Of a stretch of 64,000 nt of DNA, positions 49,701 to 57,314 are shown in pieces. The position numbers were made by a program, and so were the translations under genes. How positions within the stretch are numbered: position 1 is the first letter of the stretch; each line of letters opens with the position of its first letter. The stretch lies in contig CAZLMW010000031.1 in NCBI GenBank assembly GCA_964560875.1, positions 9,956-73,955 of the forward strand. The letters are read 5' to 3'. The notes under the pieces are model-generated. The model had not been told where the DNA came from. It saw nothing but the letters and a program-made list of their open reading frames with translations, and made no database searches. The DNA comes from CAZLMW01 sp964560875. GTDB taxonomy: Bacteria; Myxococcota_A; UBA9042.

Positions 49701-52361
49701 TACTTCTCAGCGCTGGCGCTCCACAAGAAAGCCAGCGGCGGTGGCAAGTCGATCAGCGAGCTGCACGACGTGGCGGCTGTTCCCGGTGGCGGGTGGCTCG
49801 CGGTGGGACGGACCAACGCCGGCCACAAATACAGCTCCGACTACAGCGGATGGATGGTCTTCTTTGGCGCCAACGCCAAGATCGCCCGCCAGCGAAAGAT
49901 CGGCAAAGGGAAGTGGGACCAGTTCGCCGCGGTCAAGCGTCATCCGCGCGGGGGCTGGCTGCTCGCGGGCATGTCGAGCGCGCTTGGCAACAAGGCGGTC
50001 GGGGCGCAGGCGTGGGCCGTGCTGACCAACGACGACGGCGAGGTGCTCTGGCAGCGCGGCTACGGCGGCAGCGGAGATGACTATTTCCGCGATGTCACGC
50101 TGCTCCAAGACGGCGGACTGGCGCTGATCGGCGCGAAGAGCAACCCCGGCACGCTGCGTGATGTATTCCTCGTACACACCGACCCGTGGGGCGAGAGCAG
50201 CTGTCCGAAGTCCGGGCTCTGCGCGGGCAAGACGCCGATCGATTGCGATGACTCCGACCTGTGCACGCTCGACACCTGCACCCTCAAATCGGGCGGCTGC
50301 CGGCACGATTTCCGCCCCGACCTGTGCGCCGATCAGCCCGCATGCCGCACCGGCCTCGAGCAGCATCGCGTGTTCGGCACGGGCAAACTTGGAGGGTCCG
50401 GCCACGAGGCGTTCGCAAGCGTGGTAGCCACCGGTCGCATCGCGGTCGCCGCCGGCATGACCGAGACCACCAAGGGGGATCGCTCGGGCGTCCTGACCGC
50501 GTTTCACGATCGCGGCGGCAAGGTCTTCCGAACAACCGCCGGCGCGTCTGGCACCGATGAATTCGCCGCGGTCGTCCAGACCTGGGATCGCTACGTGGCG
50601 GCCGGCCGGACCAACAGCAAGGAGCTGGGCGCGAGCGGCTTCGACGGGTGGCTGCAGGCGTTCTCCAAGACCGGCCAACGGACCTGGTCGCGCGGCTACG
50701 GCGGCGCCAACGAGGACGAGCTGACCGGGATCACGACCTCGGGCAACAAGCTCGTCGCTGTCGGGCGAAGCAAAACCGCGTCGGCCGGCAACTGGGACGG
50801 CTGGCTCCTGGTCACCGACGGGCTCGGCCAGCCGCAGCTCGAAAAACGCCATGGCGGCAAGGACTACGACGGTTTGCGCGACGTGGTGATCGGCAAGGGC
50901 GGCGAGATCGTCGGCGTCGGTCGGACACGCAGTATCGGCAAGCAGGGGTACAACGGCTGGCTGCTGCGGATGGGCGCCACAGACGGCACCAAAGTCGCCG
51001 AAGTTGTCTACGGTGGCGACAAAGACGACGCGCTTAACGCGGTTGCCGTCGTGCGTGGGCCGCGCAAGGTCGATGCAAAGACCGGTTCGGTCCTCCCGGG
51101 CGGCGTCGACGGCTACTTGGCGGCAGGATCGCGGGCCGATGTCGGCTTCGGCGATGGCTGGCTGCTACGCACCGACGCAAACGGCAAACAGCTGTGGTCA
51201 CGGACATATGGCGGCGCCGCCTTCGCCGACAGCTTCGAAGACCTCGTCGTCACGCGTGCTGGAGTCGCGGTGGTCGGACGCACCCTCAGCTTCGGTGCCG
51301 GCAAGACCGACCCGTGGCTCGTCGTCACCAGTTTGGACGGCGCGACCCGCTACCAGCGAACGCTCGGTGCGGCCAAGGACGATCGCGCCGTCAGCGTCGC
51401 TGCCGCAGATGGGGGGGGCTACTGGATTGTCGGCGCAGGCGGTTCTCCGCAGTCACATCCGATCGCTTGGAAGACCAACGCGTGGGGGTACCACGGCTGC
51501 CAGGTTATCGACCCCAAGAAGGGGATCTTTGGCCCCTGTGCGCGGGTCGCTGACGGCCAATGCAGCGACGGAAGCCCGTGCACACTCGACGCGTGCCATC
51601 GCGATTTGAACGGCAAAAAGGGCTGCGTCTATGCGCCCAGGACCGGCGCCGACAAACCCGGCTCGTGTACGGCGCTCAACACCAAGGACACCGCGCTGCG
51701 CAGCTGTCGTCACCAGCTCCTGGCCCATCCACAATCGCGGTCCGGCACCTACTTCATCAACCCCACCGGCGGGTCTGGCGGCGTGTTCGCAGTGGGCTGC
51801 GACATGGTCACCGATGGCGGCGGCTGGACGCTCATCATGGCGCTCGGCAAGGACACGTCGCCCAAGTGGGACATCACGACGCACGGTGGCGGGTCCGCAG
51901 CGCAGGTCGCAACGGCGCTGTTCGGCACCGTCACGTCGCAACGCGCGCTCCAGAAGACGACCATCGCGGCGATCGGCAAGCAAGGCAGCACCGAATACCT
52001 GGCCGACACCGGACGCGGGCTGTTCAAGACCCAAATCAGCGACTCGGCGAGCTTCGACTGGTGGCGGGGTATTTGGGACACCAACTACTTCAAGACGCGC
52101 GTCACGACCCTTGTGGCGGCAGGCAACCAATCGTTGAGCACCGGCGCCCCGCATTCTCCGGCCTCGGGCATCACGTGGCTCGCGATCGAGGAGACACCGG
52201 GCGTGTGGGCCGGCAAGACGTGCCCTGGCGAGGGATGCGTGTACGTTCCGGGGCTGTCGATCTTCGAGGCGACCCACAACCACGGCCTGAAGAACAACGG
52301 CGCCGGGGGCTTCAATGCGGGCACGACTGGACGCCACCAGAGTCGTCTGTTCATCCGATGA
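43743..52361 (+). CDS. Giant surface lipoprotein: five Cys-rich arrays, four propeller-like blocks, fibrinogen-like end
   Basis: A 2872-residue protein (ATG at 43743, or 43749). The lipobox is LSC in CLVVVLSCGEP; a Thr/Asp linker with four DTSKK repeats follows. Cys-rich units (CDDGDPCT, DGDLCNGTLFCNK) occupy about 100-775, 1135-1330, 1703-1770, 2148-2205 and 2590-2650. Between them four blocks of about 350-390 residues (779-1133, 1336-1703, 1770-2148, 2200-2582) carry propeller-type repeats (GGSGDDYFRDV, DGGLALIGAK, GYNGWLLRMG), each closing with a DPWG or TPWG motif and SC/KC. The last 210 residues resemble a fibrinogen-related domain: SGTYFINPTGGSGGVFAVGC then DMVTDGGGWTLIMALG. A secreted adhesin or glycan-binding fibre is inferred. 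The kinase gene follows 181 nt later. Confidence 0.85.
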   Translation: MPMKRTCLLACLVVVLSCGEPDSGTSSDTPTDTGGTVNDAAATIDTGATTTDTGPGSTDTGAAKDTGTATPDTSKKDTSKKDTSKKDTSKQDTGPIADAGPCAVNGAPCDDGDPCTSPDTCHGGKCVAGIDRCECQTTDDCKAFDDGDLCNGTLFCNKTKAPYRCLPKPNSAVICNAAKDTACAKAVCDPGTGTCKLTPDAAGTPCVDADPCTVDSVCDGKGACKQQGTASYCECKKSDDCAAKSAADKCSGVYFCNLNVFPWKCELNTTKKVTCDATKSTACETNVCDKTTGKCGLEPVLDGTPCDDGNKVTLGDACEKGACKAGSKLYVCGKDADCDPLEDGDLCNGVLYCDKNSKSCKVNPATKIVCPSVNDTACNKNRCEKTTGACNLKAEKNGTACDDGDKCTAGDLCLGGLCKAGAEFTCPCKDNADCAAKDDGNLCNGVFFCNKATKKCQFNPSETVVCPSAANTDCRKNACEPKTGKCSFGPAATVDERCDVPKDLGVKCRYEHKPKGAPTNKNVPCDDGSTCTLGDVCVADQCKPGVHVCPCKTHKDCLAHDDGNQCNGIPVCNFATGKCEKKSLTKPVFCAAINDTTCLNNVCNPASGECEMRPRNETKSCDDDDKCTVGETCGKGLCGNGKVNTCDDKDPCTQDKCDKDKGCSHPPTCNDNNDCTADTCKAGKCSFVATKLDAQSCDADGSGCTVNDACKAGKCVAGAPIQCPSPTKQCQVGVCVKTGSTTFICQAKAAADKAPCDDGQACSVGDACVGGTCTAGKGQRLFVGELAGADKYAEVHAIAGLKGGGSVLVGEVRETAAQTQAKKRRWMVWVIGADGAQKWAKPLGSASNSLVNAARAVAVEADGSLLVGGSLINKTSADVRLLKISADGSKLTGSKTYGAPNVYEELRAMLPHSGGGWVVVGTATTGKDGIRPLVMRVTLSGKVLGQRVLPLAAMVPASATSRPGGVTAAAGTGFANNKPWSWAFAVDSDLKPLWTTDLRDRMRIAHAIAATSNGYLVAGSSATQNGLRRPVFLTLDAAGHKGVRTELTTSAYPNAITATGKDSFVVVGTRPGPSLRPFIAGVDGNANHTWTLQPATTGELWAVTTHADGKVVAAGRRRGASDQKIILRALTPWGQIKCSSAGSCAGKKAGDCDDGNGCTNDFCEAKSGCLHTNNAAACDDGSVCTTKDGCVGGKCVGTSPLKCDDGNPCTADTCNGKAALKDACKHTLLNIGCDDGDLCTTGDKCLTTGCKGTPKACDDGNVCTLDGCNKLTGCKSTLRADELCDDKNPCTKDTCDEKATTLKAACEHVLDKDAPCDDGDSCTTLDQCDHLGKCSLGRAKLWSVELDSKVRAKHMLSGVAVTEKGAIFASGRQEFAATSTPRGAWIARLDAGGKVTCQNFLVDKDWSYPNLASIIADGEGAIAVGYATSKKEKSFGQRTWLVGVDAACKVTWQSHGTVFGAGYHGARASDGGVFTAGETKKGPYFVTHVARAGKKGTWRWQKTLQQVGHRRPTSIIARPDGGAVVGIGQQYGGGSPVLQVVWLDSAGNQTRSRNYTGAYSNGPRLIPDGDVLRMISTKQVALSAVKKAMVPYLGRISAASGALLGESILVVPEVGGANMVASSALKLVNGDTLFVGSFTGSTLGGEMLGIRPDGTRAWRSSTNVGNTTDYVAAAALTADGGIVAVGELHKGNRTVGTVFRFDPWGNTTCVSAGKCAQQTAKSCDDGNGCTLDSCAAKLGCTNKETKGNACDDGNPCTAAGSCNDGSCHAGAPRLFEASYQSPHSDRGIGVLAQDDGGYLAVSTLRAWNAHGANGPRGQFRKVDGSGKTVSTSWVPNMDAAAGGQAHQVTNVEPAPGGFWSLSRSSYSKTHGALQWVWHGEDGKQIKAGRASVTTWSIPKAAKICPLSDGGAMVFSSWLGWARAARVLASKPASFKVSEFGDKANVQGIGGCAQDASGRVAGVGWNHSFDGKFGAIWILGLNGTGPRYFSALALHKKASGGGKSISELHDVAAVPGGGWLAVGRTNAGHKYSSDYSGWMVFFGANAKIARQRKIGKGKWDQFAAVKRHPRGGWLLAGMSSALGNKAVGAQAWAVLTNDDGEVLWQRGYGGSGDDYFRDVTLLQDGGLALIGAKSNPGTLRDVFLVHTDPWGESSCPKSGLCAGKTPIDCDDSDLCTLDTCTLKSGGCRHDFRPDLCADQPACRTGLEQHRVFGTGKLGGSGHEAFASVVATGRIAVAAGMTETTKGDRSGVLTAFHDRGGKVFRTTAGASGTDEFAAVVQTWDRYVAAGRTNSKELGASGFDGWLQAFSKTGQRTWSRGYGGANEDELTGITTSGNKLVAVGRSKTASAGNWDGWLLVTDGLGQPQLEKRHGGKDYDGLRDVVIGKGGEIVGVGRTRSIGKQGYNGWLLRMGATDGTKVAEVVYGGDKDDALNAVAVVRGPRKVDAKTGSVLPGGVDGYLAAGSRADVGFGDGWLLRTDANGKQLWSRTYGGAAFADSFEDLVVTRAGVAVVGRTLSFGAGKTDPWLVVTSLDGATRYQRTLGAAKDDRAVSVAAADGGGYWIVGAGGSPQSHPIAWKTNAWGYHGCQVIDPKKGIFGPCARVADGQCSDGSPCTLDACHRDLNGKKGCVYAPRTGADKPGSCTALNTKDTALRSCRHQLLAHPQSRSGTYFINPTGGSGGVFAVGCDMVTDGGGWTLIMALGKDTSPKWDITTHGGGSAAQVATALFGTVTSQRALQKTTIAAIGKQGSTEYLADTGRGLFKTQISDSASFDWWRGIWDTNYFKTRVTTLVAAGNQSLSTGAPHSPASGITWLAIEETPGVWAGKTCPGEGCVYVPGLSIFEATHNHGLKNNGAGGFNAGTTGRHQSRLFIR
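43965..44024 (+). repeat. 15-bp tandem repeat in the linker of the giant lipoprotein
   Basis: ACACCAGCAAGAAAG occurs four times in succession with the last copy altered (ACACCAGCAAACAGG), encoding DTSKK units. It is in frame and so could change copy number without breaking the gene. Confidence 0.7.
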
Positions 52362-52542
52362 CGGGCGCCTGCCAAACGAGATGTCTGTTGACGTCGGGAA
52401 TTGGCGTAGGAACACTCCGCCGATCGGCCGCCTGCGATCGATTTGGGTCAACTCGTGGTAACGTTGCGCTTCCTCCACGCCGCGTGGCACAACGGGTGCG
52501 AACCCTCGCCTGCTACCGCCGCGCAACGAACGGAAGATCCGC

Positions 52543-54258
52543 TTGACCGAACTCGACCGACCGCTGCGCCACTGCCCTGAGTGCGGGATGAACACCCGCA
52601 AGGAGCGGTGTCCCGACGACCACAGCCCGACCATCATGCTGTCGGGATTCAAGCGCGACGCCTTGTCGTTTCGCGCCGACGAGATCGTGGCTGGTCGCTA
52701 CCGAATCACCGGCACCCTGGCGCGCGGCGGTTACAGCGCGGTCTATGCCGCCAGCCACCACTCCACTCGGCAGCCCGTCGCCATCAAGATGCTGAGCATC
52801 CAGCATTCCGTCGACGCCATGCGCAAAGTCGTGCGGCGGTTCTGGCGCGAGGCCCAGATAACGGCCCGGATGACCAGCCCGTACACGGTGCGAATCATCG
52901 ACGTCGGCCAGGTCGATGACGGTCCCCTTTTCATCGCGATGGAGAGGCTGCGGGGCCGGACCCTCGGCAGCTTCTTGCAGGGGCTGTTCAAGCAAGAGCT
53001 CGTGATGAGCGAGATCGAGGCAATCGGCGTCGCTTTGCCGGTTTTGCGTTGCCTCGAAGAGGCGCACGGCCTCGGTCTCGTGCACCGTGACCTCAAGCCC
53101 AACAACATCATGCTGGCCCGCGTCGGCAGCGATGATACGAGCGTCAAGGTGCTCGATTTTGGCGTCGCACGCGTCAAGGACAGCTCGTTGACCGCCGATG
53201 GCAACACGCTCGGCACCCCCGCATACATGAGCCCGGAGCAGTTTCGGGCCGCGAAGGTCGACGCGCGCAGCGATCTCTACTCGCTGGGCGTGATGATGTT
53301 CCTCGCCGTCTGCGGGCGGCTGCCGTTCCAGGAGCGCAATATCCACGCGCTTGGCATGCAGCACATCAACGATCCGATCCCCGACCCGCGCCAGTTTGGG
53401 CGCACGACGCTCTCGTCGGGCTTTGTCGACGCGCTGATGTGCGTGCTGCGCAAAGATCCTGCCGCCCGCTACCAAAACGCGCGGACAATGCGGCAGGCGC
53501 TTGAGCTCGTCATGGGCGGCGCAGCTTCGGGCATGTCGGTCGCGCATCTGCGGCTGCGGCCAGCGGGCAAGGCGCTCATCGAACAAAGCCTTTCGGCGCG
53601 CGACAGCCAGGCGTTCCTGTCGTCATCAGCGCCCGACGACGCGACGGTTGGGCTCAACGAGATCGAAGCCACGATCGGCGTCGAAGAGATGGACGCAGAC
53701 GCGTTCGCCGAAGCGCTCAACGCCGACGGACAAGGCGCCGAGAAGGCCGCGCGCAGGGAATCCGACCCGGCCGGACCGACCATCCACGGAGGTCATGGAG
53801 CCGCCACGGTCGACGCCGCAACCGGCGAGGAGATGGCCGCCACCGACACCGGCGACAACAAGGCCTTCCCCGTCGACGGTCACACGCCGGCTGAGGCGGT
53901 CGAACCGCTGGTAAACAACGGGCAGCCGGGCTCGGAGCGAGATGTCGTCGTGTCGGTGCAAACCGATGGACGCGACGACGAGGTTGACTCCGGAGCCACG
54001 CTCGAGATGTTCGGTCACACGCCCAGCGTCGGCGGGATGTTCATGCACGAGACGTCCGAGTCGCAGAGCACCCAGCCGGTAGCGCTGCACGACCATGAAG
54101 TCGATCCCGCGGCGGACACAATCGCTGGCGGGCGCCAACCAGTGCCCGGCAACGTCGCCGCGTCGAAACTGCCCCGCCGGCCGAGCGCTCGAATGGTCGC
54201 GATTGTCGACGAAGAGTCGGTCGATAATGGCACGCCAACGGGCACGCCGACGCTGTGA
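52543..54258 (+). CDS. Hanks-type Ser/Thr kinase with N-terminal Cys cluster
   Basis: A 571-residue kinase with a TTG start at 52543; no ATG precedes the conserved N-terminal RHCPECGMNTRKERCPDDH (C11, C14, C23, with a nearby His), which looks like a zinc ribbon. The kinase domain (about 52-330) has ARGGYSAVY, K82 in VAIKML, HRDLKPNN (D183), DFG (205-207) and GTPAYMSPEQ. About 240 residues of acidic, low-complexity tail follow, with no transmembrane segment. It should be an active cytoplasmic kinase. Its TGA overlaps the GTG of the next gene (GTGA at 54255-54258), so the kinase and a PI-PLC-like lipoprotein are made together. Confidence 0.88.
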   Translation: MTELDRPLRHCPECGMNTRKERCPDDHSPTIMLSGFKRDALSFRADEIVAGRYRITGTLARGGYSAVYAASHHSTRQPVAIKMLSIQHSVDAMRKVVRRFWREAQITARMTSPYTVRIIDVGQVDDGPLFIAMERLRGRTLGSFLQGLFKQELVMSEIEAIGVALPVLRCLEEAHGLGLVHRDLKPNNIMLARVGSDDTSVKVLDFGVARVKDSSLTADGNTLGTPAYMSPEQFRAAKVDARSDLYSLGVMMFLAVCGRLPFQERNIHALGMQHINDPIPDPRQFGRTTLSSGFVDALMCVLRKDPAARYQNARTMRQALELVMGGAASGMSVAHLRLRPAGKALIEQSLSARDSQAFLSSSAPDDATVGLNEIEATIGVEEMDADAFAEALNADGQGAEKAARRESDPAGPTIHGGHGAATVDAATGEEMAATDTGDNKAFPVDGHTPAEAVEPLVNNGQPGSERDVVVSVQTDGRDDEVDSGATLEMFGHTPSVGGMFMHETSESQSTQPVALHDHEVDPAADTIAGGRQPVPGNVAASKLPRRPSARMVAIVDEESVDNGTPTGTPTL

Positions 54259-55337
54259 ACGGCGCGCTCAACCGCTTCGTCACCAACCAGCCCGCCCGCT
54301 TGTTTGCGCGGACGTTCATCGCGCTCGTCACGTGCCTTTTCTGGGTCGGCTCGTCCGGTTGCGCCGCCGATTCGACGTCGGCCGACGAGAGCGCGCCTGA
54401 CCGGCATCGACTCGACGACCAGCTGCGGCTCAACCACGTCCAGGCCAAGGGCACCCACAACAGCTACCACCTCAAGCCCAAGGTCGCGCTGCAGCCCTGG
54501 GACTACAGCCACGCTCCGTTGCTTGAACAGCTCGAAAAACAGGGCGTCCGCCAGTTTGAGCTCGACCTGTTTTGGAACGCGGACAAGGACGACTACGACG
54601 TGCTCCATTTTCCGCAGATCGACGCAGAGACCACGTGCGAGACGTTGACGATCTGCCTCGAAGGGGTGCGCAGATGGCTCGCCAAACGGCCCGGTGCGCT
54701 GCCGCCCATGCTCTGGCTGGAGCCCAAGGACGAAGACGATCCGACCAAGTCCGACCCGGCCTACGCCCGTCTCGAAGCGATCGTCAAAGCGGTGAAGTGG
54801 CCGCGCGGAATTGTGACGCCCGATGACGTCCGCGGCGACGCCAAGGACCTCAAGACCGCCATCGCCACCACCGGATGGCCAACGCTCGGCCAGGTGCGCG
54901 GCAAGCCCATGTTCGTGATGCTCGACGGTGGCAGCCATCGCGACGCCTACGTCAAACCGGACCCATCGTTGAAGGGGCGGCTCTTGTTTGCCGAGGGAGG
55001 CCCGGACGATCCATGGGGGGTCGTGGCCAAGATCGACAACCCGCTGACCGCCAAAGCCAAGATCCAGGCCGCCGTCAAAGCCGGACGGCTGATCCGCACC
55101 CGCGCCGACACGAACAGCGCCGAACGCAAGAGCAACGACAAGACGCGCTTGCAGGCCGGGCTCGAAAGTGGCGCCCAGGCCATCAGCACCGACTATCCGG
55201 CGAAGGTCGAAGGCGTCGCCTATTTCGTCGACATTCCAGGCGGCTCACCCGCGCGCTGCAACCCGATCACGGCGCCTGCGGCGTGCACCACCGACGACGT
55301 CGAAAAGCTCGACCCGCTGCCGCTCGACGCATTTTGA
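54255..55337 (+). CDS. PI-PLC-like (Ca2+-dependent) phosphodiesterase lipoprotein
   Basis: A 360-residue protein with a GTG start overlapping the kinase stop. The lipobox is SGC in TCLFWVGSSGCAADS. The catalytic TIM-barrel region has the hallmark KGTHNSYHLKP with the first catalytic His, RQFELDLFWN (Glu/Asp metal ligands) and YDVLHFPQID with the second His; then MLWLEPKDEDDP and FVMLDGGSH. This is the pattern of Ca2+-dependent phosphatidylinositol-specific phospholipase C-like proteins. Substrate and side of the membrane are uncertain; a periplasmic or surface phosphodiesterase is inferred. Confidence 0.8.
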   Translation: MNGALNRFVTNQPARLFARTFIALVTCLFWVGSSGCAADSTSADESAPDRHRLDDQLRLNHVQAKGTHNSYHLKPKVALQPWDYSHAPLLEQLEKQGVRQFELDLFWNADKDDYDVLHFPQIDAETTCETLTICLEGVRRWLAKRPGALPPMLWLEPKDEDDPTKSDPAYARLEAIVKAVKWPRGIVTPDDVRGDAKDLKTAIATTGWPTLGQVRGKPMFVMLDGGSHRDAYVKPDPSLKGRLLFAEGGPDDPWGVVAKIDNPLTAKAKIQAAVKAGRLIRTRADTNSAERKSNDKTRLQAGLESGAQAISTDYPAKVEGVAYFVDIPGGSPARCNPITAPAACTTDDVEKLDPLPLDAF

Positions 55338-55344
55338 GAAGACC

Positions 55345-55375
55345 GGGCTACTTCGGGCTACTTCGGGCTACTTCA
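55345..55375 (+). repeat. 10-bp triplicate at convergent stop codons
   Basis: GGGCTACTTC is repeated three times in tandem between the convergent gene ends; read on the minus strand each copy offers AAGTAG, so the stop codon of the YwqK-like gene lies in the first copy it meets. Confidence 0.6.
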
Positions 55376-56876
55376 GCCGTTTGACCAGCTTGCGCATCGC
55401 GATCTTGTCGACGCCGACGCGCCCGAGCGTGACCCGCGCGGACTTGCGGTGCGCCTTTTCGCCGCCCTCGGTTGCCCAGAGCAACGTGCGGATCGACTCG
55501 AGCTGGTCGACGGCGATGGTCTTGAACGCGTCGGGGTCCGAGCTACCGACGGCGTCGCCCGCGCCGGTATCCCGCTCCAACAGTTTGCCGCTCATGGCGT
55601 CGTCGATGGCGAGCACGGCAGCGGCGTGATAGAGCGCGGCGGTTCGCCAGTTCGCGGCCTTGATGGCGACTTTGGCGCGTCCGATCAGGACCTTGACCGC
55701 GGCGAGACGGGCATCTTCGCCGGGCGGCTCGCGGGAGAGCTTGGCGTTGGCCGCTGACTCGACGGTGTGTTCGAGCAGCCATCGCGCAACAGCGACGGTC
55801 ACGGATGCGTCACCGGCTTCGCGGATCGCGACGGCGTGGTCGATGGTCCACTTGCACGGATCGGCGGGGACCTTCGCGGCGGCGGCGCCGGCGGCGGCTT
55901 GCTTGGCGTACTTGGCGCGTGCGGTTGTCTCGCTGCCGTCGGTGTCGAAGTAGCGCCATCCGCACAGGCGCTTGCCCTTGGCCATCGCACCCTTGGCGAT
56001 GACCGAGCCATCTTCGCGATGCCAGCTCGCCGCGCCGTTGGCGACACCGTCGGCCCACGTGGTCTTGCTCGCCACGACCTTGGTCCCGGCGTGGTAGTGA
56101 ACCTCTTCTCCGTGCTTTTTGCCCTTGCGCTCGGTCCACTCCGCTTTCTTGACGCCGCCGATGGCGAACGCGGTCACGGTCACCGAGCCGTCCTTGTTGA
56201 TGCGACCTTCTTTGGTGATCGATCCAACCAGGTACCAGGCGTAGCGGTCGACGGTCCCGTCGGGCTTGAAGAACGTCCACTTGCCGGTTTTTGTCGTGCC
56301 GTCGTAGGGGCCCGAAGACTTCAACACGCCTTTGCGCGTCCACTCTTTCCAGCTGCCGGTCTTGGTGCCGTGGTTCCACGTCCCCGCGGTCTTCTGCTTG
56401 CCGGTTTTCCACCAATACGTGGCGGCGCCGTGGGGTTTGCCATCCTCGTCGTAGCCGACGTCGTAGCGGTTGTTGCCGTCGGGGTGCCATCCTTGCCAGC
56501 GACCGTTGCGCTTGCCGCCGGTGTAGTTGCCCGACTCGATAGCTTTGCCGTCGCTGGCGCGGAGAACCCAGGTCCCGACCGGCACGCCGTTGCGCAATTG
56601 TCCCGTCTGCGCGGCGCCGTTTTCGCAGCCGGCGCACGCCCAATTGACGAAGGGACCGGTGCGCGCGCGTTTGTCGGTGGCGGCGGCGCCCTTCGTGCTG
56701 CACCAGACCATCGTGCCCTTGGGCGGCACCGCGCCGTGAGCGACGGTTCCCGCGGGGCAGGCTTTGGGCGTGATGGACCCGGTCGACGCGGGCTTGGCTG
56801 CCTTCACGTCAGCGCCGCCGCAGCCGCTGGACAATGCCAAGACCGCGACCGAAATGAGCGGAATGATCAAGCGCAT
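55368..56876 (-). CDS. Lipoprotein with YwqK/MORN-like repeats
   Basis: A 502-residue protein; GGAGG lies 5 nt before the ATG at 56876. The lipobox is SGC in VAVLALSSGCGGAD. Residues about 85-330 are repeats of about 22-24 residues with a GxW/GxY core (NGVPVGTWVLRASDGK, GKRNGRWQGWHPDGN, KPHGAATYWWKTGK, TKTGSWKEWTRKG, TKTGKWTFFKPDGT), the pattern of MORN or YwqK antitoxin-like repeats. The C-terminal 150 residues are helical. Repeat sheets of this type bind proteins or membranes; the partner is unknown. Confidence 0.78.
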   Translation of the reverse strand: MRLIIPLISVAVLALSSGCGGADVKAAKPASTGSITPKACPAGTVAHGAVPPKGTMVWCSTKGAAATDKRARTGPFVNWACAGCENGAAQTGQLRNGVPVGTWVLRASDGKAIESGNYTGGKRNGRWQGWHPDGNNRYDVGYDEDGKPHGAATYWWKTGKQKTAGTWNHGTKTGSWKEWTRKGVLKSSGPYDGTTKTGKWTFFKPDGTVDRYAWYLVGSITKEGRINKDGSVTVTAFAIGGVKKAEWTERKGKKHGEEVHYHAGTKVVASKTTWADGVANGAASWHREDGSVIAKGAMAKGKRLCGWRYFDTDGSETTARAKYAKQAAAGAAAAKVPADPCKWTIDHAVAIREAGDASVTVAVARWLLEHTVESAANAKLSREPPGEDARLAAVKVLIGRAKVAIKAANWRTAALYHAAAVLAIDDAMSGKLLERDTGAGDAVGSSDPDAFKTIAVDQLESIRTLLWATEGGEKAHRKSARVTLGRVGVDKIAMRKLVKRLK

Positions 56877-57314
56877 CGCGACCTCCAAGAAAGGATGCGT
56901 ACCGACGGCAGCGGGGCAATCTCTGCGCCTGTGATGGCGACGTCAACGGCAAAGGCGTGAAGGAGCGTTTGGCCCCCGGCTGATGACCGACTCAGGATGC
57001 ACATCGCGGATAGGCGGGGGCTCCGGCAGCGGCGGCAGCGCGGCGTTTGCCGACCGAAATCTCACGGATGAGCGGATTGGCGCGCAGGGGGCCTCCGCGG
57101 GGCCATTTTTTGAGGCCATATGCCCCTGCGTGGCTCGTAGAGGCTCCCGGAGCCGTTTTGATGGTGGGGTGCGGTATCAATACCTTCGAGCCGTGATCGG
57201 CCCGTAGAGACGATTCTACGGGCCGATGGCCGATTAGGACCTTCCGCGCCACAGCCCCCAAGTCAACGCAGCAGCCCGGTCCAGCAACGCCAACGCACGC
57301 TCGCCATGGCCGCG
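56877..57314. other. Intergenic region with two inverted repeats next to the CRISPR array
   Basis: No gene is evident in these 438 nt. There is an imperfect stem (CGCAGGGG GCCTC at 57083-57095 with GAGGC and CCCCTGCG at 57112-57130, 6-nt bulge, T6 in the loop) and a perfect 12-bp hairpin (57196-57227, listed separately). The 87 nt between that hairpin and the first repeat hold no degenerate repeat. Confidence 0.5.
57196..57227. terminator. Perfect 12-bp hairpin at the leader-distal end of the array
   Basis: ATCGGCCCGTAG, an 8-nt loop AGACGATT and CTACGGGCCGAT pair over 12 bp. It lies 87 nt beyond the last repeat in the direction of crRNA transcription (minus strand), so it is well placed to end or protect the precursor. 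No T run follows on the minus strand, so it is not a canonical intrinsic terminator. Confidence 0.35.

Noticed and set aside
55368..56876. YwqK-like repeats taken as evidence of a toxin-antitoxin pair
   Set aside because: No toxin gene lies beside it, and the protein has a lipoprotein signal; the repeat type alone does not show antitoxin function.
57278..57305. Possible degenerate repeat beginning GGTCCA just before the array
   Set aside because: Only the first six bases match and the spacing to the first repeat is 37 bp, not 61.
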